Origin: Verrucomicrobiia bacterium
GTDB taxonomy: Bacteria > Verrucomicrobiota > Verrucomicrobiia > Limisphaerales > Pedosphaeraceae
Reading direction: 5' to 3'
Length of the DNA: 64,000 nucleotides
NCBI GenBank assembly: GCA_036268055.1
Contig: DATAUW010000011.1
Location: 186,001 to 250,000, forward strand
Under the pieces are notes generated by a model, which made no database searches, had not been told where the DNA came from, and worked only from the letters and a program-made list of their open reading frames with translations. Below, piece by piece: positions 7,578-15,954 of this stretch; the stretch's first letter is position 1; each line of letters opens with the position of its first letter. The position numbers and the translations under genes were made by a program.

Positions 7578-9092
7578 ATGCTGCCGCCACCCCTCATTCA
7601 ATTCGGCATCGAAACGGAAATTGGAATCGCCCGCGATGGCAACGACGATCTCGATGTGGTGGCCGAATCCATTGCGCTGGTGCGCAGCATGGCCGAGCCG
7701 GGCGTGTTGATGCGGTGGGACTATGGCAGCGAAGATCCGCACGCCGACATGCGCGGGTTTCACGTCCAGGAATTGCGGCAGGACACGGACGAGGCAAATT
7801 ATTACGCCGAAGATTCGCAGCGCGAACTTTCCTACGTCGAAATCAAAAGCGATTTTGTCCTCGGCAACGGCGCGCGTTTCTATAACGACCATGCGCATCC
7901 CGAATACTGCACGCCGGAGTGCAGCACGCTCGATGAATTGCTCGCGCAGGACCGCGCCGGTGAGCGGATTCTCATGGCGTGCGCGCAACAGCTCACCGCG
8001 CGACTTGGCAGCGCCGTCCGGCTCTATAAAAACAACACGGACTTTCGCGGGCACAGCTACGGTTGCCACGAAAATTATTTGCTGCCGCGTTCGCTGCCTT
8101 GGGGACAGTTGGCGCAAGGCATCCAGGCGTTTTTAGTCACGCGGCAGATTTTTGCGGGCGCGGGGAAATTTGCGATTGAGGAGGAAGATCGTTTTGTTTC
8201 GCCGCAATTTCAGATCTCGCAGCGCAGTGATTTTTTCAGCGAATTGCAAAGCGTGGACACGATGCAGCGGCGGCCCATCGTCAACACGCGCGACGAACCG
8301 CACGCGAACCCGCGGCTCTATCGCCGGTTCCACGTCATCATCGGCGATGCCAATATGTCGCCGTTTTCGACGCGCTTGAAAGTCGGCACGACGGCGTTGG
8401 TGCTGGAAGCGCTGGCGCGCGATCCGCAGCGTTCGTGGCCGAAATTAGCGGAGCCGTTGGTGGCGTTGCGCGCCATTTCCCGCGATCCAAAATTTCGCTG
8501 GGAGGTGAAATCGTTAGGCGGGCGCAAAACGACGGCGCTCGAAATCCAGCGCGAATATCTGGCGGTGGTGAAATCGGTTTGCGATTTGTCCACGCCGTGC
8601 AAGCTTGCGCTCGTCGCGGAATGGGAAGCGGTGCTCAACGATTTGGCGCGCGACGTGATGCTTTGCCGCAATCGCCTCGATTGGGTGGCGAAAATGGCGC
8701 TGGTGCGGGAGTTTCAGGAATCGCAGAACATCGCCGAAGACGATCCGTGGTTGCAAAGTTTGGATTTGGAATATCACCGGCTGGATTTGGCGGAAGGTTT
8801 GTATTTTGGCCTCGAGCAAAGTGGCGCGATGCTGGGCGTGCCCGATGAGGTGGCGGTGCGGCGGGCGATGCGTGAACCACCGATGACAACGCGCGCGCTG
8901 GTTCGCGGCAAGTGCATCCAAAAATTTCCGGCGGCGGTGGCGTCGGCGCAGTGGGACCATATTACGTTGCAAGCGGACGGCGAGCGGGTAAAAATTTCTT
9001 TGCTGGATTTGTTCGCGCCCGAAGAAATTTTGCGTTATGGTAAAGCCATTGACGAGGCGCATTCGCCGGAGGATTTGCGAATGCTGAAATGA
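7578..9092 (+). CDS. dop: Dop: deamidase/depupylase of the UBact (Pup) system
   Basis: Dop belongs to the glutamine-synthetase-like carboxylate-amine ligase superfamily. With ATP as cofactor it deamidates the C-terminal Gln of Pup/UBact to Glu and removes the tag from substrates. The 504-residue product has the metal/ATP-binding start FGIETEIG, a region at residues ~45-85 that corresponds to the Dop-specific loop, and NGARFYNDHAHPEY with the candidate catalytic Asp104. Further on are TPECSTLDELL, CHENYLL and NTRDEPHA. The loop and the NDHAHPEY form separate it from PafA at 10907. I use the ATG at 7578, since in-frame starts at 7542 and 7551 only add a short tail. UBact ends in Gln, so this Dop is needed to activate it. 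Confidence 0.9.
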   Translation: MLPPPLIQFGIETEIGIARDGNDDLDVVAESIALVRSMAEPGVLMRWDYGSEDPHADMRGFHVQELRQDTDEANYYAEDSQRELSYVEIKSDFVLGNGARFYNDHAHPEYCTPECSTLDELLAQDRAGERILMACAQQLTARLGSAVRLYKNNTDFRGHSYGCHENYLLPRSLPWGQLAQGIQAFLVTRQIFAGAGKFAIEEEDRFVSPQFQISQRSDFFSELQSVDTMQRRPIVNTRDEPHANPRLYRRFHVIIGDANMSPFSTRLKVGTTALVLEALARDPQRSWPKLAEPLVALRAISRDPKFRWEVKSLGGRKTTALEIQREYLAVVKSVCDLSTPCKLALVAEWEAVLNDLARDVMLCRNRLDWVAKMALVREFQESQNIAEDDPWLQSLDLEYHRLDLAEGLYFGLEQSGAMLGVPDEVAVRRAMREPPMTTRALVRGKCIQKFPAAVASAQWDHITLQADGERVKISLLDLFAPEEILRYGKAIDEAHSPEDLRMLK

Positions 9093-9120
9093 ATGCGATA
9101 TTCATCTGAAAATTAAATTT

Positions 9121-9294
9121 ATGCCAGACCAAGCACAAAAAACACGGCCCGTAGGCCCGGGTGGCCCCAGCGGTGGTGGCGATGGCCCCAGCGCGCCGAA
9201 AGTGGATAAACCCAACACGGACGAGTTGCTCAAGCGGATGCGCAAAGTGGATCCTGACCAGGCCAAGCGCTATCGCCAACGCACGGGCCAATGA
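9121..9294 (+). CDS. ubact: UBact/Pup: 57-aa protein modifier
   Basis: This is the ubiquitin-like tag that PafA attaches to lysines of target proteins. The N-terminal half is disordered (Gly, Pro and Ser-rich, with SGGGDGPSAP). The C-terminal half is helical and basic (NTDELLKRMRKVDPDQAKRY) and ends in RQRTGQ. The last residue is Gln, so it must be deamidated by Dop before ligation. The KVDPDQAKRYRQRTGQ ending is that of UBact, the Pup relative of Gram-negative phyla, rather than the GGQ/GGE end of actinobacterial Pup. It is too short for many gene callers. Its TGA overlaps the ATG of prcB (ATGA, 9291-9294), which indicates translational coupling. Confidence 0.93.
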   Translation: MPDQAQKTRPVGPGGPSGGGDGPSAPKVDKPNTDELLKRMRKVDPDQAKRYRQRTGQ

Positions 9295-10073
9295 GCAGCG
9301 AGACGCCGATGGCCGGGGATTTTTTGTCCCTGCTCGCCGCCCAAAAGCTCGCGCCATGGCGCGGAGAAACCGCCGCCCATAATGGCGCGCCCGTGCAGAC
9401 GCAGGCGACGACGGTTTTCGCTTTTCATTTTGCCGAAGGAGTTTTGATGGCGGGCGACCGCCGCGCGACGGCTGGGAACATTATCGTCACCGACCGCGTG
9501 GATAAGGTCATCGAGATTGACGCGAATTCATTGCTGGCGATTGCGGGGGTGCCGGCGACGGCGTTCGAGATGGCGCGCGTGTTGCAGACTTCGTTTGAAT
9601 ATTATCGCCGCAGCCAATTACAATCGTTGAGCCTGCCGGCAAAGGTGCGCGCTCTCGCGCGTTTGTTGCGTGAAAATTTGCCGATGACCATGCAAGGCGT
9701 GGGGGTGGTCGTGCCGTTGTTCGCGAGCCTTGATCAATCGGTTTCGCCGGCCAAGCCGCAGATTTATTTTTACGATCCGCTGGGCGCGCAATTCCAGGCG
9801 GCGGACCATGTCGCCTCCGGTTCGGGCTCGGGAACGATCCGCAGCATCATGAGTTTTCAGGAGCAATACGGTTCACCGAAACCTTCGCAAATGAAATTGG
9901 CCGAGGCGGTGAAATTCGCGTTGCGGTTGCTGATGACGGCGTCGGAGTTCGATTCAGCCACCGGCGGCGTGAACCCGGCGACGCAAACCTACGCGACCAT
10001 TCGCGTTCTGCGCAGCACCGGCGTGGAAGCTGTGACTGACGCGCAGCAGGCAGAAATTTTAAAGCGTCCATGA
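9291..10073 (+). CDS. prcB: Proteasome beta subunit (catalytic)
   Basis: PrcB is the proteolytic subunit of the 20S core, an N-terminal-nucleophile hydrolase. A propeptide of about 39 residues precedes the TTVFAF motif. If cleavage frees Thr40 as Thr1, the triad falls exactly in register: Asp17 in MAGDRRATAG and Lys33 in TDRVDK. The GSGSGTIRSIM segment and later SATGG resemble the conserved substrate-pocket region. The 260-residue length is typical. Translation is coupled to UBact by the ATGA overlap, and prcA begins 39 bases later, so assembly partners are co-expressed. The enzyme should be active as judged by these residues. Confidence 0.92.
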   Translation: MSSETPMAGDFLSLLAAQKLAPWRGETAAHNGAPVQTQATTVFAFHFAEGVLMAGDRRATAGNIIVTDRVDKVIEIDANSLLAIAGVPATAFEMARVLQTSFEYYRRSQLQSLSLPAKVRALARLLRENLPMTMQGVGVVVPLFASLDQSVSPAKPQIYFYDPLGAQFQAADHVASGSGSGTIRSIMSFQEQYGSPKPSQMKLAEAVKFALRLLMTASEFDSATGGVNPATQTYATIRVLRSTGVEAVTDAQQAEILKRP

Positions 10074-10112
10074 ACATGGCAGCGAACGTAAAATGGAAAG
10101 CAGAAGCAGCGC

Positions 10113-10853
10113 ATGACTGAAGAACCCTATCGTTGGCTGGAAGCAGTGGGCAATCGCCGCGAGTATGTGCGCGAGCAGTTGAAAGGCGGCTCGCCCGCGC
10201 TGGCGGCCAGCCTGGCGGATGGAATTTTATTGCTGGGCGTGGGCGGCGGGCAATCGAAGGTGTTTGAATTATTCGATCGCCATGCGCTCGCGGGGCTCGG
10301 GCATCCGGCGGACATCGAAAAAATCCGGCAGGCGGCGATTGACGCGGCACACACGGAGGCCTTTACGCGCGCGCCTGAAGACGTGAGCTTGCGGCGGCTC
10401 GTGAGTTTTGGTTTGAGCCCGCAGTTAAAGACGAATTTCGAACAGATTTTTACCGCGCCATTTTTGGTCGAACTGTTGCTCGCGGAAGTGGGTTCGGAAC
10501 CGGCGAAGGATTTGTTGTTGCGCCTGCATTTTGACGGGGCGTTTCAATTTCAAAACGGTGGAGTCATCGTCGCAGCCAGCCAAGCCGAGCCGGAAGCGGA
10601 AGCGAAGGCGTGGCTCGCGAAAATGATCGGCGAAAAAACCGATCGCAAGGCGGCGGCGGATTTGTTGCTGCAAGCGTGGTGGTGCCTCAAGGAAAATAAA
10701 AATTTTGGCGACGCCATCCCGAAGGAAGCCGAGCGGCAAGCCGGCTGGCGCGACGCGACGCGCGAGCGCGTGGTGGAAATTGGCTGGCTTGCGCGGCACA
10801 CATCGCAGCGCGCGCAGTATGAAAGTTTGACGCTGGCACAGTTGGGATTGTAA
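10113..10853 (+). CDS. prcA: Proteasome alpha subunit
   Basis: PrcA forms the outer rings of the 20S core and the gate that receives unfolded tagged substrate from a ring ATPase. The 246-residue product lacks an N-terminal nucleophile and has the alpha-type start EEPYRWLEAVGNRREYVREQL, with a helix that forms the pore collar. Internal segments DGILLLGVGGGQSKVFELFDRHALAGLGHPADIEKIR match the proteasome fold (strand, strand, helix). Similarity is weaker than for PrcB, and the call rests partly on its place between prcB and pafA. No ATPase gene (Mpa/ARC) is present in the window. Confidence 0.85.
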   Translation: MTEEPYRWLEAVGNRREYVREQLKGGSPALAASLADGILLLGVGGGQSKVFELFDRHALAGLGHPADIEKIRQAAIDAAHTEAFTRAPEDVSLRRLVSFGLSPQLKTNFEQIFTAPFLVELLLAEVGSEPAKDLLLRLHFDGAFQFQNGGVIVAASQAEPEAEAKAWLAKMIGEKTDRKAAADLLLQAWWCLKENKNFGDAIPKEAERQAGWRDATRERVVEIGWLARHTSQRAQYESLTLAQLGL

Positions 10854-10906
10854 GCGCGACAACGCGCGTTCGGTTCCGGCGGTGCGGTGGGAAGTGAAGA
10901 GTTTTT

Positions 10907-12331
10907 ATGAATCGCATTGTTGGATTGGAAACCGAATACGGCTGCCTGACGAATACGCCGGCGGGTTCGTTCATCGCGGTCGAACGCGTGCGCGATTGGA
11001 TTTTTGGACGGGAGGAATACGGGCTCATTGATGTGCATCATCGCGATTGGGACGAGCCGCCCGGCAATGGCGGATTTCTCTTCAATGGCGGGCGCGTCTA
11101 TATTGACATGGGCCATCTCGAATACTGCACGCCCGAATGCGTTTCGCTGCTCGACATTTTAAAATACGATCGCGCCGGTGACGCGCTGGCCATGCGCGCG
11201 GTGAAGGCGCTCGGTCTCGCGGGCGAGGTCAGTTTCATCCGCAATAATATTGATCACTACACCGGCGCGACATTTGGCTGCCACGAAAATTATCTCGTGC
11301 GCCGGTCCGCGCCGCTCACCGAAACCAACGTCCTGTCGCTGTTGACGTTTTTAACCTTGCGGCTGCTCTTCACCGGCGCGGGCCGTGTCGGGACCACGCT
11401 CGCGGCCGAGTGGCGCGGCGAAGTCAGCCGTCCGGGAACCGATGGCGGTTTCCAGATGAGCCAGCGCGCGGATTACATCAACAACGACCTTTACGAATGG
11501 GTGCAGTTCAATCGCTCGATCATCAACACGCGCGACGAACCCCTGGGTGACCCGCGCAAATATCGCCGCCTGCATTTGCTTCATGGCGACACTAATGTTT
11601 TGCCCGCGACGCTGCTGCTGAAAGTCGGCACGACCTCGCTGATGCTCGATCTGCTGGAGATCAATCATCTGCCGAAGCTGGTTTTGGCCGACGCGGTGAA
11701 AACTTTTCGCGCGTTGTCGCACCAGACCGAAGGCCCGTGGGAAGTGCGGCTGGCGGACGGGCGCAGCGTGGATGCGGTGGACCTGCTCGAGAAATTTTTC
11801 AGCGCGGCATTTTCGGAATTTCATGGCCGCGATACTGAGACGGACATCCTGCTCGACGTGTGGGGTTCGACGTTGAAGGCGCTGAAGACCGAGCCGCAGG
11901 CGTTGATCGGCAAGGTGGATTGGATCACGAAACTGTGGCTGCTGCGCAAATTCATGGAACAGGAAAAGCTTGAGTGGGACGACCCGTGGCTCAAGGCGCA
12001 GGACCTGGAATTCCATCATATTGACCCGGCGCGAAGCCTGGGCCTGGCGATGTGCCAGCCGCCGCCCGCGTGGGAACTCTCCGCCAAAACCATCGAGACC
12101 TCCGTAATGGAACCGCCCGCGAACACCCGCGCGCTGGCCCGCTCGCGCGTGATGCAACTGCTCAAGGAATTCGCGCCGCCGTATTCGATTGATTGGGAAA
12201 TCGTCGGCGTGGAAGGAATCAATTCGCTAAATCTGCTGAACCCGTTTGATCCATCGCCACCGGAATTAAAATCATGGCAGGCAGAATTTCACGCCGCGAT
12301 GAAAGCGGGCGGCGCGGGGAAGAAGAAGTAA
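10907..12331 (+). CDS. pafA: PafA: UBact/Pup protein ligase
   Basis: PafA joins the C-terminal Glu of deamidated UBact to substrate lysines, using ATP via a gamma-glutamyl phosphate. The 474-residue product begins MNRIVGLETEYGC, with metal-binding glutamates. It has NGGRVYIDMGHLEYCTPEC with the likely catalytic base Asp67, then CHENYLVRR, NTRDEPLGDPRKYRRLH and KVGTTSLMLDL. It lacks the long loop seen in Dop, which is how the two paralogues are told apart. It is the last gene of the locus, 53 bases after prcA. Upstream GGAAGTGAAGAG may act as a ribosome site. Confidence 0.92.
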   Translation: MNRIVGLETEYGCLTNTPAGSFIAVERVRDWIFGREEYGLIDVHHRDWDEPPGNGGFLFNGGRVYIDMGHLEYCTPECVSLLDILKYDRAGDALAMRAVKALGLAGEVSFIRNNIDHYTGATFGCHENYLVRRSAPLTETNVLSLLTFLTLRLLFTGAGRVGTTLAAEWRGEVSRPGTDGGFQMSQRADYINNDLYEWVQFNRSIINTRDEPLGDPRKYRRLHLLHGDTNVLPATLLLKVGTTSLMLDLLEINHLPKLVLADAVKTFRALSHQTEGPWEVRLADGRSVDAVDLLEKFFSAAFSEFHGRDTETDILLDVWGSTLKALKTEPQALIGKVDWITKLWLLRKFMEQEKLEWDDPWLKAQDLEFHHIDPARSLGLAMCQPPPAWELSAKTIETSVMEPPANTRALARSRVMQLLKEFAPPYSIDWEIVGVEGINSLNLLNPFDPSPPELKSWQAEFHAAMKAGGAGKKK

Positions 12332-12509
12332 AGCGCCTCCGAAAGCCTCGAGTTTTTGAGTTGGTTCTGGGAATAAATTTCCGGAAAAACCCTTCCGTCC
12401 GCGAAGTTCCCATTTGAGCGGCCACACGAAATTCACCATTTCGTAACTTAACCCACACACAACTGTAACAATCGCGCCGCAGCATTTCGGCGCATCTCAG
12501 GAAGAAACT

Positions 12510-13355
12510 ATGAATAAAAACATTATCAAGAAGGCCCTGCTGCCAACGGTAGCTTGCGGCACATTGCTCGCCACGGCGTCCACCTACGCCCAAACCACCA
12601 TCGCCGATTGGACCTTTGAAAATATCACGGCGGGGACTACGATGGTGCTCAATCCGGCTGCGGCGGTCAATAACTCGGCGGGCACGCCGGCGGCGGTTTC
12701 GCTCGGCATGGATAATACCTACGGCACGCCGACTTCCAGCATGGCTATTCCTGACGTGATCGCCTCGACCGGCAGTTCGACCGGCGCCGGAAATGAATGG
12801 CGCGTGCGCGGCGGCCCAGTCGCTACCGGCAAGGCCAACGGCTGGTCCTCGCTGGCGCCCATCGGCACGCAAGGCGCAGAATTCGATGTCAGCACCGTCG
12901 GTTTCAGCAATATCCAATTGACGTTCGATCTCGAAACCACTTCCGCCGCCGAAGCGAACCTCACGGTGCTTTACACGACGGATGGCATGACCTGGAACAA
13001 TGCCACCATCATTTCCCTGGACAGCGGCGCGACGATCAAGAACAACACCTCAAGCGCGAACACCGTCATGGGAAGTTATATTACCATGAACGCGAATGGG
13101 TTTGTGGACGGCATCACGGTGGACTTCGGTGGAATCACCGCGGCGAATAATGACGCGAGTTTCGGAGTGCGCATCGTGAATGCCTCGACCGGCGCGGATG
13201 ATTTGAACGGTTCCGGCACCGCCTATAACAATTCTTCCGGCAACTGGCGTTATGACAACGTGGCTTTCTCCACGCCGGAACCGACGATACTTGCTTTGAC
13301 GGGTTTGGGTTTGGCCGGCCTCTTCGGCTTCCGCCGCAAGTTCGCGCAGAAGTAA
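12510..13355 (+). CDS. PEP-CTERM sorting-domain exported protein
   Basis: A signal peptide (MNKNIIKKALLPTVACGTLL..., cut near AQT) is followed by a beta-rich, Ser/Thr/Asn/Gly-rich passenger of about 225 residues without an enzyme motif. The C-terminus STPEPTILALTGLGLAGLFGFRRKF is a textbook PEP-CTERM tripartite signal: PEP-like motif, hydrophobic helix, basic end. Such proteins are exported, cut by exosortase and released to the surface or exopolysaccharide matrix. The exosortase is not in this window. A GGAAGAA ribosome site stands before the ATG. The passenger function is unknown. Confidence 0.85.
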   Translation: MNKNIIKKALLPTVACGTLLATASTYAQTTIADWTFENITAGTTMVLNPAAAVNNSAGTPAAVSLGMDNTYGTPTSSMAIPDVIASTGSSTGAGNEWRVRGGPVATGKANGWSSLAPIGTQGAEFDVSTVGFSNIQLTFDLETTSAAEANLTVLYTTDGMTWNNATIISLDSGATIKNNTSSANTVMGSYITMNANGFVDGITVDFGGITAANNDASFGVRIVNASTGADDLNGSGTAYNNSSGNWRYDNVAFSTPEPTILALTGLGLAGLFGFRRKFAQK

Positions 13356-13359
13356 AAAA

Positions 13360-14538
13360 TTACGCGACGGGCAGGGTGAAAAAAAATGTGGCACCCTGCC
13401 CGAGTTCGCTTTTGACCCACACTTCACCGCCGTGCGCCTGCACGATGTGTTTCACAATGGCCAACCCAAGACCGGTGCCGCCCGTGTCCCGCGAGCGGGC
13501 GCGATCCACGCGATAGAATCGTTCAAAGATCCTCTCACGCGACTCAGTGGGAATGCCCGGGCCGTCGTCCGTAACCCAAAGTTCAACGATATTTGAGCCG
13601 TTAACTTGTCCGCCGACGGTCACGTTGCCATCCGAGCGGCCATATTTGATGGCGTTTTCGACGAGGTTGAACAACACCTGTTGCAGACGGTCAGTATCCG
13701 CGCGCGCGGGAAGTTCGGCGGGCAGCTTATTTATGAGTGTTACTTTTTTGCTCGCCGCGCGTGCCTGCAAATCCTCGATGACGTGGTCCACCTCTTCCCG
13801 CAAATCCACCTGATGCAGGTTCATCACGATCTGGCCGCTTTCGAGCCGTGAAATGGTGAGCAAATCCTCGATCAAATAGGTGAGGCGGTCGGTGTGTTTT
13901 TCAATCGTGCGGAGAAAACGCGTGGCCAGATCGGGATCATCTTTCGCGCCATCGAGCAACGTCTCCACGAAGCCCTTGATGAGCGAAAGCGGCGTGCGCA
14001 ATTCATGGCTGACGTTGGCCACGAATTCCTGGCGCGTGCTTTCGAGTTGCTTGATGCGCGTCAAATCGTGAAACACCAAAATGGAACCGTGCTGCACATT
14101 TCCCCGGTCAAACACGGCGGCGGCGTTCACTTCCAGCCAGCGCCCGTTGACGCCGGGCAGTTGCAGTTCCTGTCCCTGCACGATGGGTTCCTGCGCCAGT
14201 CGGCGGGTGATTTCCGCCAATTCCTGCAAGCGGAAAGTTTCCATGATGGTTTGCCCGCGCACCTCGGACTTGAGCCCGAAAAAATCCTGAAGCGAACGAT
14301 TGACGAGTTGCACCCGGCCGTCCTTGTCGAGAATGAGCACGCCCTCGGCCATGCTGTTGAACAACGCCTGCTGCTCGGCTTCGGTTTGCGCGGCTTCCTC
14401 GAAATGGCGTTGCTGAAGATTTTCGAGGGATTTTTTTTCGCGCGCCTGGTCTGCCTGCAAACGGTCGTAGCGCCCCTGCCACCAGCGATGCAAGGCGACC
14501 ATGCCCACGACTAAAATGACGATCAGCAAGTAGGCCAT
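13360..14538 (-). CDS. PhoR-like membrane histidine kinase
   Basis: The 392-residue sensor kinase has a short N-terminal membrane helix (MAYLLIVILVVGMVALH), a coiled linker and a PAS domain (residues ~55-165: LFNSMAEGVLILDKDGRVQLVNRS). The HisKA box NVSHELRTPL carries the phospho-accepting His. The HATPase_c domain has the N box (LVENAIKYG), G1 (DDGPGIP) and GTGLGLAIVKHI. With only one helix and a cytoplasmic PAS domain it resembles PhoR of the phosphate system. I take ATG 14538 because it directly precedes the helix, and the frame beyond overlaps the regulator gene. It lies 31 bases after the stop of its regulator, with which it must form a pair. The stimulus is inferred, not shown. Confidence 0.87.
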   Translation of the reverse strand: MAYLLIVILVVGMVALHRWWQGRYDRLQADQAREKKSLENLQQRHFEEAAQTEAEQQALFNSMAEGVLILDKDGRVQLVNRSLQDFFGLKSEVRGQTIMETFRLQELAEITRRLAQEPIVQGQELQLPGVNGRWLEVNAAAVFDRGNVQHGSILVFHDLTRIKQLESTRQEFVANVSHELRTPLSLIKGFVETLLDGAKDDPDLATRFLRTIEKHTDRLTYLIEDLLTISRLESGQIVMNLHQVDLREEVDHVIEDLQARAASKKVTLINKLPAELPARADTDRLQQVLFNLVENAIKYGRSDGNVTVGGQVNGSNIVELWVTDDGPGIPTESRERIFERFYRVDRARSRDTGGTGLGLAIVKHIVQAHGGEVWVKSELGQGATFFFTLPVA

Positions 14539-14569
14539 GGCGAGGATGGAGCGCCGGCGGGTTAGCGCG

Positions 14570-15250
14570 TCACTCTTCGATAAAGCGATAGCCCACGCCG
14601 CGCACGGTATCCAGATACTTCGCGGCGGGCCCAAGTTTTTCGCGGAGTCGGCGCATGTGCGTGTCCACAGTGCGCGTATCAATCAGATTATCGTATTCCC
14701 AAACGTCCTGAAGGAGCTGCTCGCGGGATTGCACGCGGCCGCGACGCTGGGCGAGGATGGTAAGCAGTTTAAATTCAGTCGCCGTGAGGTCCACCGCGCG
14801 GCCTTTCACACTGGCTTGATGGCGGGGAATGTCGAGGGCCAATTCCTTCAAAACAATTTCGTCCTCTTTGCCGCCCGCGGCCGGGCCGGTGCGCAACAGG
14901 CGTTTCACGCGCAGGACGAGTTCGCGCGGGCTGAATGGCTTGGTGACGTAATCATCCGCACCCAATTCCAACCCCAGCACGCGGTCAATCTCCGCCGCCT
15001 TGGCGGTGAGCATGATGATGGGAATGGCGGAGACGCGTGCGTCACGCCGCAAAATTTTGCAGACTTCGAGCCCGTCCACTTCGGGGAGCATGACATCGAG
15101 AACGATGAGGTCGGGCAGGAGGGCGCGGGCTTTTTTAAGGGCTTCATCGCCGTCGGCGGCGGTGGCGACATCGTAACCCGCCGATTTCAAGTTGAACTTG
15201 ATCAGTTCAATCGCATCCGGCTCGTCATCCACTACTAAGATTTTAGGCAT
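14570..15250 (-). CDS. PhoB/OmpR-family response regulator
   Basis: The receiver domain (MPKILVVDDEPDAIEL; phospho-acceptor Asp in LIVLDVMLPEVDG; Lys in VTKPF) is followed by a winged-helix DNA-binding domain from about residue 130 (LTATEFKLLTILAQRRGRV, then TVDTHMRRLREKLG and VRGVGYRF). The size of 226 residues is normal. Start ATG 15250 is chosen because the family begins at MPKILVVDDE, and an upstream frame to 15307 is not conserved in type. The kinase gene follows in the same operon. Targets are unknown; the PhoB-like form suggests phosphate or envelope control. Confidence 0.9.
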   Translation of the reverse strand: MPKILVVDDEPDAIELIKFNLKSAGYDVATAADGDEALKKARALLPDLIVLDVMLPEVDGLEVCKILRRDARVSAIPIIMLTAKAAEIDRVLGLELGADDYVTKPFSPRELVLRVKRLLRTGPAAGGKEDEIVLKELALDIPRHQASVKGRAVDLTATEFKLLTILAQRRGRVQSREQLLQDVWEYDNLIDTRTVDTHMRRLREKLGPAAKYLDTVRGVGYRFIEE

Positions 15251-15379
15251 CACTCTCGCTCTGAGTATCACGTGCCACAGGATACTACAAGGTCGGTCAG
15301 GTGACAACGAAGTTACGGTTCGGTGACGCGGGTATTTAAAAACAGGAAGAGGCTGTCAATCAGCCACATCTGCGTGACC

Positions 15380-15838
15380 TCAAGCAGTTGCCATGTCGGC
15401 AGCGAAACTGGGAAACTGATTCAATCCGAGCCAGTAGGCCTTGAATTTGGCCAGCACGGACACCATGCCTTCCGCGCTACGCGGTTTGACTAGGTAGGAA
15501 TTGGCCCGCAGGTCAAAGGCATCGTTGATGTCCTGCTCCTGATTGGAAGACGTGAGGAAAATCACGACGAGCCGGCGGAGGACAGGGTCATTGCGGATGA
15601 CCGATAAAGTTTCGAGGCCGTTCATGCGCGGCATTTTGATATCGAGCAATACCAGCGCGGGAAATGGATGCGCGGCGCGATCGGCATAGCGGCCTTCGCC
15701 CTTGAGATAAGCGATGGCCTGTTCGCCATCGGGCACGACCCGCAATGGATTCGGCATCCCCGCCTTGCGAAGCGCCCGCTCCAAAAGAAAGGCATCGTCC
15801 TCGTTATCCTCGGCTAAAAGTATCGGCAGATGATCCAT
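15380..15838 (-). CDS. Stand-alone response regulator, Rcp1-like
   Basis: The 152-residue product is a receiver domain only: acidic pocket LLAEDNEDDAFLLERALRKAG, phospho-acceptor Asp in LVLLDIKMPRMNGLE, Thr/Ser in FLTSSNQEQD and Lys in YLVKPRS. The DNEDDAFLLERAL form and the absence of an output domain match the Rcp1/CheY-like family, which pass phosphate by protein contact, often from a phytochrome or hybrid kinase. No partner kinase is adjacent. I use ATG 15838; the upstream frame to 15871 is not receiver-like. Confidence 0.85.
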   Translation of the reverse strand: MDHLPILLAEDNEDDAFLLERALRKAGMPNPLRVVPDGEQAIAYLKGEGRYADRAAHPFPALVLLDIKMPRMNGLETLSVIRNDPVLRRLVVIFLTSSNQEQDINDAFDLRANSYLVKPRSAEGMVSVLAKFKAYWLGLNQFPSFAADMATA

Positions 15839-15954
15839 GTGATTGCGATCCAAGACTGGCAATACTCGCATTGAAGCTTGTCAACCGCAAGCGGCCCGTT
15901 GCCAGTCGTTTCCCTACAAGCGTGTAAGACGGCGCAAAGCGATGAAAGGTTACG

